A stretch of 64,000 bases of DNA from Patella vulgata (lineage: Eukaryota; Mollusca; Gastropoda; Patellidae). Location of the stretch: the NCBI RefSeq assembly GCF_932274485.2, contig NC_065882.2, positions 37,480,593-37,544,592 of the forward strand, read 5' to 3'. Positions within the stretch are counted from its first letter, which is position 1. Each line of letters starts with the position of its first letter. The position numbers were made by a program, and so were the translations under genes. Shown here in pieces: positions 36,151 to 47,454 of this stretch. The notes below the pieces were generated by a model, which saw only the letters and a program-made list of their open reading frames with translations, ran no database searches and had not been told where the DNA came from.

Positions 36151-37262
36151 GAAAAAAAACGACGAAAGGCAGGTGACAAGAACAAACGACTTGAACGAAT
36201 GCAGGTATCACCTTGAAATTTACAGGGTACCTAGGTACCAACGTGAAAAGTTGCTCGCCGGAATTTAGTACTCATGGTACCTTTGATTCCTGTATAGCGC
36301 TATCGCGAAATCAAAACCAGCTAAACTCGAAAACAACCTTGTCGGCACGGAAAACATCAAAGGAGAAATTCGAATTTTTGAAATATTCAAATACCAAACA
36401 TTCGACCATGATCCAAGCTATCCTGAAATGTAATAATTTCGGTAATAGGAGACACATTCTCTAAGTCACGACCAATTGTGTATGTTTTCAAGCCCATTAA
36501 TGTGGATTTTTCACTATTTTTCATTTTCAATTCAAAATGGCGTCCATCAGTTGACCTAAATCAAAATTCTACTGCCTACATTTTATGGGCTTTCCTTCAA
36601 GGATTTGGGAAATATAATCCCCTTGTCTGTAAGTAAAATATCAAAAAAGCCTTAGCAATATTTCCCATTTCAAGATGGTGGCACTTCCGGTTTGGGCTAC
36701 AAACTCCATTTTTTGTGTACGAAACAGTAGTGTCGTAACTAGTAAAGAAATACAATTTCAAGGCAATCGGACCTATATTTCGTCGATTTTTTTTTAAAAT
36801 TTGATCCTTAATTTCATCAAGTGGAGATAATACAGAAAATTTCTAATGACATTTTTCAAATTGTATTTGTAAGATCTACTTACATACTGAATTTCATGAA
36901 CATCGTGCAACTATTAAAGAAGTTGTCAAGTTGATTTTAACTTCTGGTTCGAAATCACAGCGACGAATTTTTGAAATTGGAAAATCCGAAATTGCAGATT
37001 TGAAGTAAATGATTCAAGGTACTCAAAGATTTTTTTTTTTAGTAAAATAGGTCAAAAAGTCACAAAGTTACAGCAATGTAGGTCAAATGCATTCGTTCGT
37101 AAAATTCGGTGATTTCGGATGTGTAAATCGTTTTGAAAACATACCTATTCCAAAGCCACCACCCATATGAAAGCTTAATAATAATAATAATCTTATTATA
37201 AGCTTTCATATGTAATACAGATGAAAGTCTGAAAACCTAACTAGACCTGCATGGCAGTGCTG
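36151..37262. repeat. C module, copy 10, and right edge of the array
   Basis: C module sharing the GCGCTATCGCG variant with C2. Near 37,164 CCACCCAT jumps into a decayed palindrome/AAT segment. The array ends at AACTAGACCTGCATGGCAG (about 37,238-37,257), a mutated form of the CTAG hairpin terminus. Beyond this the sequence is unrelated to the array. Confidence 0.85.
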
Positions 37263-37739
37263 AATCGGCTTTCAGGCAACAGACCCGAAGAAAGCATACG
37301 AAAGTCCATTCACTGAACTGTCGAAGGATACTTTAGCTCTTTTGATCTGGTAATATCCAACGGAGAAATCGCGTTTTTTGGCATAAATCTTTATATTTAC
37401 GCATTTTTTCAAAATATCGGATATCGTATCAACTATTTCCGGTTTACGTATCAATTTTGGGATAGTTTTAAAACGTGGCGTTGGCCTTTAACTTCCTGTA
37501 CCAGAAGATTCAGAAACATCCATTGAGCAATTTTGAATAAAACGAAAAATAGAAGAGCATTTTCAGTGATTTAACGATTTTTCATTTTTTTTTTCAAAGT
37601 TTGAGGCTCTTTTTGGACCATTTATATTATTTCAATTTTTTACATTTGGATGCACCCCTCTAGATCCAATAGTCAATCCCAATATTAGTCGAGAAATTAA
37701 CAGATTTTCCAGCTTGATTCTTCCCTTGTGAAAAGTGTA
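37263..37739. other. Gene-free unique sequence
   Basis: AT-rich sequence with no recognised repeat, no reading frame over about 60 codons worth calling and no splice-flanked exon I would defend. Confidence 0.6.
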
Positions 37740-37910
37740 AGGATGATGGATGGCCTGACAAAGGACAACATATAGTCAGAGGGGATGAGAAACCTAGGTC
37801 CTATGTACGCATTTGCTTGCACGTAACACAACCCAAAACAATTGGAATACTAAATAAGTTCCCTATAGCGCTGCTGTCCGGGCAAAAATCCTTCATACCA
37901 TAATTTTCTA
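37740..37910 (+). mobile_element. SINE1 relic (body)
   Basis: Degenerate alignment to the SINE1 body: GATGGCCTGACAAAGGACA, then TTGCTTGCACGTAA, then GCGCTGCTGTCCGGGCAAAA. The tRNA-like head and the (CATTT)n tail are missing. Confidence 0.65.
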
Positions 37911-38009
37911 AATTGATTATCTATTTCTGGTAATGTGCAACACTTTGATGCCATTTTCTACCTAAGCAGCTGTGGGGATGTCAGTCACATATTTTAAGGA
38001 GGGGTGGGG

Positions 38010-38335
38010 GTGGGGTGACCAAATGGTTAACGCGTCCGTATTCCATCATGAGGTCTATCATTGAATCGATTGGTGTGGATGTGTCATAGATTATACATGA
38101 CAAGGACTAGGGCCTGTCCAATCTCCTGGGTTTCCTCCCACTGCGAAAGTTTCTGTCACGAAGTCAAAGTGCTGTGGAATCCAGTACCCTGCTGTACGCG
38201 ACCAGGGCATAGGGTCATCTGATTTCCCCCACTGGTAAAGACACCAATGCACAGGCATATTATTGAAATAAAGTTTAACCATAAGTTATGCCCAAAATGA
38301 CATATTTTGTGTCGATGGATGTTAAACCACATTTC
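38010..38335 (+). mobile_element. SINE2 copy with degenerate tRNA-like head
   Basis: The head contains TGACCAAATGGTTAACGCG, resembling a box A. The body has two copies of the CTCCCACTG-type segment. The tail reads TATTATTGAAATAAAGTTTA and then GTCGATGGATGTTAAACC. It matches SINE2 at 54,866-55,012. Box B is not convincing. Confidence 0.6.
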
Positions 38336-38839
38336 TTCATCAGCCAAGTCTGTATAAGAAATAGATTTTCACGATTAGCTATTATACACGTGAAATAACA
38401 ATGGTCTGTCATTGCATCAAGTGGCGTAGTCTCCGACACCCACAACCCCCTAATCATCAACGCACAGGAGGGATTTAAGACGGTTGTCAATATTTCACGA
38501 AAAGTTCCCTTGCCCATGCCTAACCGGGAGTTGTTTTTTTTAGATGGTTGATTATCCAATATATTTGGAGGTAGACCACTATTAATTTCTCCAATGTTGA
38601 ATCTCTGGTGTTCTTCATGCAGTAGCCCATTCCCTAAATTTCGTCGAGAACTTCCCTTTACAGCACAGCTAGTATGACATTATGGGATCATCAGAGTACT
38701 GAATTTGTATAAGGGTTGACCACCAAAATTTCAATTCACTAATATTCATAGCAGACTGGGGACAGAATATCATGACCGTGTTAGTGCAAAAACAAAACAA
38801 CGCTTCTCGACTTGGTATATTATTACGCCATAAAAGTCT

Positions 38840-39015
38840 CAAACCAGGCAGAAAATAGAAATTCAATACCTATTCATCAATTCTACACCCCAATGTCAAT
38901 ACAGATAGGTAATCAAAATGGCAAAAAAGAAACATGACGGACACCAAATCAGGCAGAACATAGATATTCAATACTTTTTCATCAATTCTCCACGAAAATG
39001 TCAATACAGATAGGC
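38840..39015. repeat. ~105-bp tandem duplication
   Basis: Two diverged copies starting CAAACCAGGCAG (38,840) and CAAATCAGGCAG (38,945), each ending AATGTCAATACAGATAGG. The rest of 38,340-39,150 shows nothing recognisable. Confidence 0.8.
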
Positions 39016-39154
39016 AAACAATATGCCATAACAGGAGGGAGAAAAATATATTTAAAAATAACCGGCACTACCGAGATATGCAAAATTAATAGTGTTCTGC
39101 ATCCATCTAGGGCTCATTGTTCGTTTTTAGAGAATCCATTTTTTCTAGTAAAGC

Positions 39155-39500
39155 GGTGAACACACTAGCTGAATGATTTGGTCGAATCGTTTGCCCGAAT
39201 CAATCGGCGCACAACTGCAGCCGAATGAGATTCGGGCGAATAAGTGGGAAAACTAGGCGAAGCTTTCACGCGATTCACCACTCGACCGTGTCTTCAAGCA
39301 ATCACGTGATTTCTCGATGTGAGTGGTGTTTGGCTGATGAATTCTAAAATCGTGCGATTGAAGCTGACACATTAGGCGAATATAATTCGGCCGAATATAT
39401 CAAACATGTTTGATTCGGGCGAATCATTCGGCCGCATGTCAATGGACACTCTAGGCCATTTTCAGCGCCGATTGATTCGGCAGTCTTTGACGTCTTGTTA
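39155..39500. mobile_element. Foldback MITE-like element
   Basis: Perfect 16-bp inverted repeat CCGAATCAATCGGCGC at 39,195-39,210 and its complement at 39,465-39,480, with many ATTCGGCCGAAT-type palindromes between. No coding sequence. Outer ends and target duplication are not clear, so the superfamily is unassigned. Confidence 0.6.
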
Positions 39501-39711
39501 TTTCAGTCTGCACCGGTAGAATTCTCCTGATCGAGTCGCTTCATTTACAGATACATGTAATTGCATATGGCGCTCGAAATCATTTTGGCACACGATTTGT
39601 TTTGTCTTAACTGAAATGTTGGGTATCTTTTCACGGTAAGATAACAACATCAATGTTGCAATGCCGAAGACTGTGGGTAATACTGAGTTAACGATTTGCC
39701 TCCTTTAAACT

Positions 39712-41835
39712 GGCAATACTATATACCGGAAAACACCGGAAAACAACCGGAAAACACCGGAAAACAACCGGAAAACACAATTTTATACTGTATACCGGAA
39801 AACACCGGAAAAACACTAAATACCGGAAAACATCCTAAATATAGGAAAACACCCTAAATAGGTAACCTGGAGCCTGGTCCTCTGTGTGCGGTGTTGGACC
39901 AAGTGAGCGCCGATGAAGGAAGGTCAAGGTCATTATGATGTTCGTTTTACAAATAGCCCCCCCCCCCCCCCCACCCCAAAAAAAAATTTCTGTCACAAAA
40001 AAAAAATTCGAATTTTTCCGAAAAATTGGTTTTACAAAAAAACATTCCGTAGAAAATAATTTTACAGAGAAAAATACTGGAAAATGTTTTTTTTTTTGAG
40101 AGAGAGAGAGAGAGAGAAATTTAGGAGAAGAAATTGTTAAAAAAAAAATCTGAAAAGAAATTTTTCTTTGACCGTAGGCGATCGCTCGCTTGTATGTTAA
40201 TGAACTTGTTTCATCAGCGCTCACCTGGTCCAAAACCACACACGAGGACCAAACTCCGAGTTACTAAATAGCTACCGGAAAACTTAGAAGAGTAAACTGT
40301 GCCCGAGATTTTTTTAGAGAGCGCAGCGCGCCGCGCCGCGCCGCGCCGCTCCGGGAGGGATCATCGTCAGGGTGGGGCGGGGGTGAAATTGTCCAGTCAC
40401 GTGACGAACATAGATCTTCTGTTCCTCAACCCATGTTATTTCCAGTCATTGTCATTACTTTGAAATAGTGCAAATGATACTTTTTCATCTACAATCTTCA
40501 GATCAAAGGATGCAAGTTCTTACACAGTGCAGCATAATTTGTGCAAAAGAAGACATCTCGAATATCGATTGTCGGTAAAAACATTTTCTCGGGGACATTT
40601 TTTTCCGAATACGCATTCGGTGTAAGTCTTCAGCCACCAGGAAGTGGTTAACATAGTAATGTTTTATTACGATAGTAGTGCATAAAACAAATTGGTTGCC
40701 TGAGATTCTCGGGGGGGGGGGGGGAAGTAGCCTCATCGGCCAGAGTCCTCTATTTCACAAACAAAAACAACAATTGCTTCCTTGAAAATTTATCGATCAA
40801 CCCTTTTCACAGACGTCCAGCTTACCACTTCCCGTCAATGCAGTAAGATAGATTATGTAGTTTTCTCATGAACAATTGGGCGAAAGTTGGGGTTTTCTCA
40901 AGGAAAACTGGTCAACAAGTTGGGGAAAAAAGCTCGAAAAGTAATCCAGAAAAAAATCCTGTGTGCGGCCCTCGGAATATGATGGAATACGTTGAATATT
41001 ATTATGGTTCAATTGATTATATTTGACCCTGGAATAAAAGTAAGCTCAGAAACAAGTAGATTTTTAGCCCTTCCAACGAGATGGATAGCTCTTGGAAAAG
41101 ATAAACACTTTTCAGATTACAGCCTGTCCGAGAATTGCTTGGCATCCATTTCGTTTGGTGATTAGGACACATAGCGGTTAAACCTGGAACTTCAACTCGG
41201 AACTATTCAGAGATTTATTAACTCGCTTTTGATGATACTTGCTGTTTTATGATGCGATTTTTTGTTACCTAGGGAGGAGTTGGCCTAGTCGTGCCTTCCA
41301 CTAATTCGTACCACCCTGATGCCAGCGTTAAACGTAAGAACCAGGAGACCGGCGCAACCGGCATATAATGGGGCCCTCCGAGGGCAGTGTTTAATCTAAT
41401 GAAATACTGAAACACTGAAATCTACTGAAATTTACTGAAAACTAAAATTAAAATACAAAATAAAATTAAAATACAAAATAAAATATGGTCAATGATGGAG
41501 GTAACTGATTGCGTCTTTTAAAACATTCAAAACATAATAGGCATCAACAAAATTTTAGAGAAAAAAAATCGGAAATTTTTATATTTTTTTTTGGTGGGGG
41601 GGGGGGGGGGGGCGGGCGGTGCTATTTGTAAAACGAACATCGTAATGACCTTGACCTTCCTTCATCGGCGCTCACTTGGTCCAAAACTGCACACAAAGGA
41701 CCAGGCTCCGGGTTACCTATTTAGGGTGTTTTCCGGTATTTAGGATGTTTTACGGTATTTAGTGTTTTTCCGGTGTTTTCCGGTATTCAGTATAAAAGGG
41801 TGTTTTCCGGTGTTTTCCGGTATATAGTATGGCCC
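39712..41835. mobile_element. Mutator-like non-autonomous element with long inverted ends
   Basis: The left arm (39,712-~39,990) and right arm (~41,570-41,835) are reverse complements over about 270 bp. They include ATACTATATACCGG, tandem CCGGAAAACA units, a segment with GGACCAAGTGAGCGCCGATG, and a poly-C tract matched by poly-G. A 10-bp direct repeat, CCTTTAAACT, flanks both sides (39,702-39,711 and 41,836-41,845). Long TIRs with 9-10 bp target duplications are the Mutator (MULE) hallmark. No transposase frame is present. A second inverted pair (39,866-39,915 with 40,213-40,270) is nested in the left part. Confidence 0.7.
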
Positions 41836-41929
41836 CCTTTAAACTCCATTCCATAAAAATATATTTATTTTTTTATTTTGATATTTGAAAGAACGGACTG
41901 TATGGCTGATGCAGGACATGGGAGCATAT

Positions 41930-42590
41930 GCCCAGTTAGCATTGATCGTTAGATTTACGTTACGTTTACGTCATTTTGGTTAGCGTCCAATAATGGTAAA
42001 ATTTTATTGTTAAATATATGTTACTTTTACGTCTGAATGGTTACTGTTACTTTTACGTCAGAAAATGACGTAACTCTAACGTAAATTTTATGACGGTTAT
42101 CTAACCAATTTTTTTCGCTTTGAATACTTCTGGATAAAATAACCATACCAATGTATGCACATTCTAACAATTGATAAATAGTTGAAATTCAGACATAATA
42201 ATGACATATGTATTATTGGTTACAAATTTAACGTTAATCTAACGTACATTTTACGTCAGGTTTCTAACCGTTAGTTTATAGCTAGTTATCTAACGTAAAT
42301 CTAACTTTAGTTTTCTAACGTTAATGTAACGTTATATTTATGTAACAATTTTAACCGTTAATTTACTGTTAGTTTTCTAACGCAAATCTAACGTTAGTTT
42401 TCTAACATAAACGTAACGTTAGTTTTCTAACGTAAAACAAATATCAGTTTAATGTCAAGATACTAACCAGTAAATTACTAAATAAACTATAAACATACTT
42501 ATGGAAAACAGCTACTGATTTATTTAGGCGACGTTTAGAAGAGTATTCTCTCATCAGTAAATTACTGTTAGTTTGCTAACGTAAAACAAG
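41930..42590. repeat. TAACGT-rich degenerate minisatellite/MITE body
   Basis: Dense repetition of TTTTCTAACGTAAAT, CTAACGTTA and related words. It starts near CCCAGTTAGCATTG, similar to the AGCTGGG end at 62,838-62,844. Related AACGTT sequence recurs near 47,140 and 62,305-62,836. No coding signal. Confidence 0.65.
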
Positions 42591-43520
42591 ATGATCCATT
42601 CAGAATTGCAGTCTGTAGATTAACAGCACAAAAATTGGACATGGCTCTTCCTCAAGGGATTGGACATAGAACAATATAAATAGGTACAACTTTGTTGGAT
42701 CATGTCGAAATGGAACAAAATCTGTTAATAATTGAAACTTATCACGGTACTTACAGAAAAAATGTTAACAAAAAATTGGGTGTGGCACTGTCGAAGGGGG
42801 TCTAATCATACACCAAATAGTTGCCATGCTAAAGGTATAAGGAATAAGTATACCAAGCTCCAAGACACTCAATTCAGAATTGTGGCCTGCAGACGCTAAA
42901 CACAAAAATTAGGCGTGGCTGTGTTCTTGGGGGGGGGGGGGGTCGGGAACTACAGACACACAGGCACACACATACACACAGACAGGGCGACGGCAATATA
43001 CGTTCACATTATGACTGTGGACGTATGAAAACGAGTATGGCTGTGCCCCTCGGTATTGGGACATGCACCAAAATCAATAGTTGCAATCCTTGGGCTATTA
43101 GGTATATATTCCATATTCCAAGACGATCCATTAAGAATTTCGTCCTGTAGGCACAGACACAAAAAGAAGAAATGGGTGTGCAGACACAAAACAAAATGGG
43201 CGTGGCTGCATGAATGATCTTGAATGTCATTTGTAATGAAGCGACTCAATGAACAAAGCTAAACATATCCCACAGGAGAATACTACTGGTGTAGACTGGA
43301 ATAATCAGACGCAAAAGACTGTCAATTCAATTCTGACTTTTCGCATATTTCGCCGAACATAACCGATTAGAAATTACAGTAAAAACAAAAACGATTTATT
43401 GTAATTCAGTTTATATACACTCATGTTACATTTTATATGCTTTGCTACCCATTTGTATCCATTTCCAAGTGCCCAAGAATATAGATTTAACTCCTTTAAG
43501 AATTGCGGTCTGTAGGTGAC
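42590..43520 (-). mobile_element. HINE-like element with four dispersed cores
   Basis: The plus strand shows GGGCGACGGCAATATACG followed by an imperfect hairpin (TTCACATTATGACTGTGG) at about 42,985-43,028, the shared left end in reverse orientation. Core words (CAGAATTGCAGTCTGTAG and variants, then CACAAAAATT..GGCGTGGC) appear near 42,600, 42,880, 43,135 and 43,500. There is a G run near 42,930. Right terminus not identified. Confidence 0.55.
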
Positions 43521-43544
43521 ACACAAAGAGGAAAATGAATGAAT

Positions 43545-43715
43545 GAATTTCGAATTCCAACTGTAAAGGGTTATGTACACCCAATGTGAGCACATGAACT
43601 TGTTTTTTTTTTGTCCTATTCCAAGGACTAGACACTGATTTTGCCAGGTCCTCTGTCCTACACCACTAACAAGGAGAACTTTCTCGACCAACACAGAGAG
43701 TGAACCCCTCATTTG
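43545..43715 (-). mobile_element. SINE1 copy, 5' half, minus strand
   Basis: Reverse SINE1: GAATTCCAACTGTAAAGGG, then GTCCTATTCCAAGGACTAG, CCAGGTCCTCTGTCC and GAACTTTCTCGACCAA match the body and the region just after the tRNA head. Confidence 0.7.
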
Positions 43716-43731
43716 CTCTATCAAAATTAGT

Positions 43732-43890
43732 AATGAAGATGTGCTATGACAGAAATTTTGCCTGGACAGCAGCATTTTCGCACTTACTAATGAAGATGTG
43801 CTAGGAAAGAAATTTGGACTGGACAGCAACATTTCCGCATTTACTTCTGAAGATGTGCTAGGAAAGCAGCATTTCCGCATATAGTCATTA
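43732..43890. repeat. 57-bp tandem repeat, about three units
   Basis: GAAGATGTGCTA landmarks at about 43,735, 43,792 and 43,849 with CAGCATTTTCGCA-type ends. The sequence from 43,890 to 44,080 holds nothing recognisable. Confidence 0.8.
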
Positions 43891-44084
43891 ACAATAGTTC
43901 TAAACGAGATCTTGTATTTGCTCATTTCCAGGCTGCGTGTACAGAAATATTTGGAAAACCGGCCTAATGCATAAAGCAGAGTGACTAATTAAGAATGGAC
44001 CTAGTGTTATAATATAGCCAATGAATTTTACTGGTAAACTGCTTTCAAAATTCATTATTAAATTCTAGTCCATTAATTTTATGT

Positions 44085-44815
44085 TAAGTCCCGAAATTAC
44101 CTGGTTTTAGTTGAGGAGAGGTGTCCACTAGTCCGCGGGTTCACTAGTCCGCGAGTGCCCTAATCCGTGAGTTCACTAGACTACTGGTGCACTACTAGTC
44201 TGCCGCTATAAAAAATACTATAAATATGGGTATTAAAGAAACCCAGTAGGTATGGTGGCTGATGTCACCCTTCATAAGGCGATAACCCAACATCACGACA
44301 TTTTAAACCGACATCACAACATTTTAACCAATATTGCGTATGCCCTTCTTCATTAGCCCACTTGGAGCAGAATAGTAGGACCAATTTCATTTTCATACTT
44401 TTCAGCATATATCGGTCTATGCAGAGTGTTATGACGGACCTTTTTTATGGACTATGGGGAGAGGGGGGGGGGTGGCAACGGATACGGTATAGTTGTTCGG
44501 GTGGGGCGAAAAGTCGAGTCCCCATGTACAAATTGGCGTGCACGTTAAAGACGCTCTGACAGTTGGAATTCAATATCAGAGTAGGCCTTAGCGCTAGTGC
44601 CGCTATCCGGGCAACGTTTCCCTCACAGTACACTGTATAAAGTATATGCCCGTCTTCATTAGCTCACTCGAAGCAAAACAGTAGGATGTTCAACCCCATT
44701 TCATTTCATTTAATTTTCCTACTTTTCTGCACCAGCGGACGAGTGCACCCGTGGACTAGTGAGCATCATGGAGTCGAGTGGACGTTAAACCCAATGTCTC
44801 TCTCATGATCATTAT
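44085..44815 (+). mobile_element. SINE2 tail split by a ~650-bp nested insertion
   Basis: SINE2 tail sequence TTAAGTCCCGAAATTACCTG stops near 44,115 and resumes at GTCGAGTGGACGTTAAACCC (~44,772). The insert has inverted ends rich in CACTAGTCCGCGGG (44,125-44,205, also a ~18-bp minisatellite) and its complement (44,726-44,766). GTTGAG/GTCGAG may be a target duplication. SINE1 pieces lie inside (tail 44,335-44,400; body and tail 44,490-44,720). Confidence 0.5.
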
Positions 44816-45027
44816 TTATATAAGGCCTTCGTGTATGTTTGTACAAGTGTATATTCTTGTAATTGTATTTTGTATTACCATTAACAATATGGAGATGAAT
44901 TATAATAACCCTTTGTCTTGTTTATAAATCCTTACATTTTTGAAAATTTTGTTCTTAACAAAATAAAATATTGATTAAATCAATATATGTTATTACTGTC
45001 ATTCAAAATGACGGCTGTCTACATATA

Positions 45028-45112
45028 CAATATCCCGTCTTCATTAGCCCAGTATGGGAGCAGAACAGTAGGACGTTAAACCCCATTTCATTTCATTTCA
45101 TTTCATATACAA
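45028..45112 (+). mobile_element. SINE1 tail fragment
   Basis: CCCGTCTTCATTAGCCCAG, GGACGTTAAACCCC and an (ATTTC)n tail, a 3' fragment only. Confidence 0.75.
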
Positions 45113-46420
45113 TATATAAAATAGGTTCAACACTTAATTAAAACTCTATAAAAATAAAGCTTATAAAATTTATTGAAGCTAGGGCCAACATTTAGATTGG
45201 GAATTGAAAAGTGTGGTATTGCTAAGACTAGTTCCATTTTTTAAAGTTATGAGTCTGAACAAACAGATAATAATGACCCAGTTAATTTATATAGATCTAC
45301 TCATGAGTCCATATATTTATCGTCTCTCGATAAAAGACCTCTCTCTGAAAATTAAAATTCCCCGATCTGATTATTCTTTTAATAATATTACGTAATTATG
45401 TAACCTCATATAAAATATGATAGATCGTATAGAAACGGAATTATATGAATAGATTCATTATCAGAAATATACAGGCCATTCGAACAGCCGCCATTTTTTA
45501 AGATCTACATATGTAATATTATCGTCTCGGTCAAGGTCACGATCTTTAAACTGTTGATGATTGTGTATATATCGGTTTATATCATATTATTTCTATTCAC
45601 ATTACAATATTTTTTTATAGGTGACGGATATTGTTGTTATTTATCTACATCGCTTCAATTATTTATTAAATATATTTGTGTGTATGTTTGTCTGACCGGG
45701 ACGTACGGAATTCCGGGAATTCAAAATGACGCCATGTGTTATTATTTTTCCCAAAGAAGAAATGATAGCGTGATTTATAGTTAAATAAAGCTATTCCACA
45801 CACACACACACACACACACACGATTTGAGGTTCAGCGAAGTAAAGTATGAGATAGATCTACTGTTGATAAAAAAATATAATCGAAACCAATAATTTTGCC
45901 GGGGAAAAAGTTTGTACTCAACTTTGTATATCAGATAGTCGATATTTTTTTTTTAACACGATGCAGTTTACACTGTCCGTAAACCGTACGATTTATAAAC
46001 ACAATCAACTTTGTTTTTTTCGAAAGTAATATTGGTTCCAACATTCTGTAAAAAAAATTCTGGATCCAAAAATTATCAAACACATAACAAATTTATTAAT
46101 GATGTAGGAGTTACTGTTAAAATTCAGGCTATGCTAATTATATATACACTAGCATTTTCTAAACATTTTTAAGGATGTTTCAGGTATTTTTTGTTGTTGC
46201 TGTAATGATATTTTTGCAAATTTAATAATGCATAATGCTAGAGCTAAATCTACATATTGTAGGTAATTCTTGAGGCCGTAAATATTATCAATTTTTAATA
46301 AGGCATTTAATGTATTAACTTACCAAGTCCATAATCAACTCTCAATGCAATCGGGTGCCTGAGATGTTCACAGATTCATACACTGGCGGTTAATGTTAAT
46401 GATTTAATTTAATTGAAAAA
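45113..46420. other. AT-rich gene-free stretch with a CA microsatellite
   Basis: A (CA)n run of about 13 units lies at 45,796-45,822. Nothing else in the stretch is recognisable; the open frames present are short and of low complexity. Confidence 0.7.
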
Positions 46421-46429
46421 TGGATAATA

Positions 46430-46900
46430 CATTTGCCTTTACTGCAGCAATCTAAACGGCCATAAATTTTTACGTCACATTTCTGACAATCCATCCTGTA
46501 ACTGTGGACATCAATTTGAAGACACCGAACATTTTTTATTGAAATGCTCCTTATATTCAGATGCCCGAAATAAAACAATAAATAATTTATCGACTATTCA
46601 TCGAAACACTACTGTTTTATTGTACGGAATTGACGACGTGGAAGACTCACTCAATATTTATAAAACTGTCCATTCGTTTTTCGAAATCACCAGACGGTTC
46701 CAGGGACAACTATAAACACTCATCATTGTAAATATATTCTCACTATAATCATACTTGCACGTGTACATTGATTATTAATTTCTAAAATGTAAATACATGT
46801 ATCTATATCTGACAGGGGGAGGGGTTTAATATAGGCTATGCCTGTTCCCCAATTCCTATTCAGATACAAATCTGAATAAAATATTGCTTATAAAAAAAAA
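46430..46900 (+). mobile_element. 5'-truncated LINE, C-terminal end and 3' UTR
   Basis: A plus-strand frame ending at TAA 46,713-46,715 encodes a reverse-transcriptase C-terminal region. It contains a zinc-knuckle-like CNCGHQFEDTEHFLLKC motif and a region ending RRFQGQL. This pattern is typical of the C-terminus of several non-LTR retrotransposons. A ~180-nt 3' UTR follows, with AATAAA near 46,875 and a short A tail at 46,892-46,900. The 5' part is absent. Confidence 0.75.
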
Positions 46901-46984
46901 TCCCGGGTTTTTTTGTCGTCAGATCGTTGATACTGTGAGACGTTACTAAACATTAATTAGTATCGTTCTATTGACGTTTACTTT

Positions 46985-47122
46985 AGAAACATCCAGATTA
47001 ATTGTTCCAGGATCGTCAAATGAACCATCTGATTCAAGGTTATTTCACAAACATCTAGAAACATCCAGATTAATTGTTCCAGGATCGTCAAATGAACCAT
47101 CTGATTCAAGGTTATTTAACTT
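46985..47122. repeat. 72-bp tandem duplication, nearly identical copies
   Basis: Copies start AGAAACATCCAGATTAATTG at 46,985 and 47,057 and differ at very few positions, implying a recent duplication in otherwise diverged sequence. AACGTT-rich sequence follows to 47,400. Confidence 0.9.
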
Positions 47123-47454
47123 ATGATTCTTTGAACGTTATAATATATTTGTAACGTTATATTGATTCTATTGGATTCGAGTTTTCAAAATGTTCTGTTT
47201 TCCTAATCTAAAAATATTTAAATTAAAAGAACAAAAATAATCTCCAATAAAGTTCGTAAAACGTTCTATTTTCATTTTACATCTTTCTCCTGTAATTTAA
47301 CAATGACCTAATGTTATTTTAGATGTTTTTGTAATGTTTCATTGGCAAACGTTCCATTGAAACATTAATTGAAATATTGGTATTTTGTACCCCACTGTTA
47401 CTTGGGTATTGCAGGCCATCAGTGTTTAGTATGCTGAAACACTGACAATTCTCT

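Larger units (their letters stand above)
1..37262. repeat. Higher-order tandem repeat array (modules A, C, D, type I, type II)
   Basis: The same modules recur in the same orientation across the whole interval. Ten C modules start near 1,092, 4,641, 8,258, 12,481, 16,381, 21,141, 24,911, 28,656, 32,386 and 36,151. They are followed in turn by I, I, II, I, II, I, II, I, II blocks, and the last copy is cut at the array edge. The I+II pair repeats at roughly 7.4-8.8 kb. Copies look close to identical by eye over long stretches, which suggests recent amplification or homogenisation. The array enters from the left edge and stops near 37,262, after which the sequence is unrelated. No long or family-recognisable reading frame exists inside it. 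Confidence 0.93.

Noticed and set aside
1-37262. CRISPR-like repeat-spacer array
   Set aside because: Repeat units are hundreds of bases to kilobases long with homologous interiors, in a eukaryotic context with no cas-like genes.
38275-38559. 94-codon minus-strand frame
   Set aside because: It overlaps the antisense of SINE2 and adjacent unique sequence and has no recognisable protein features.
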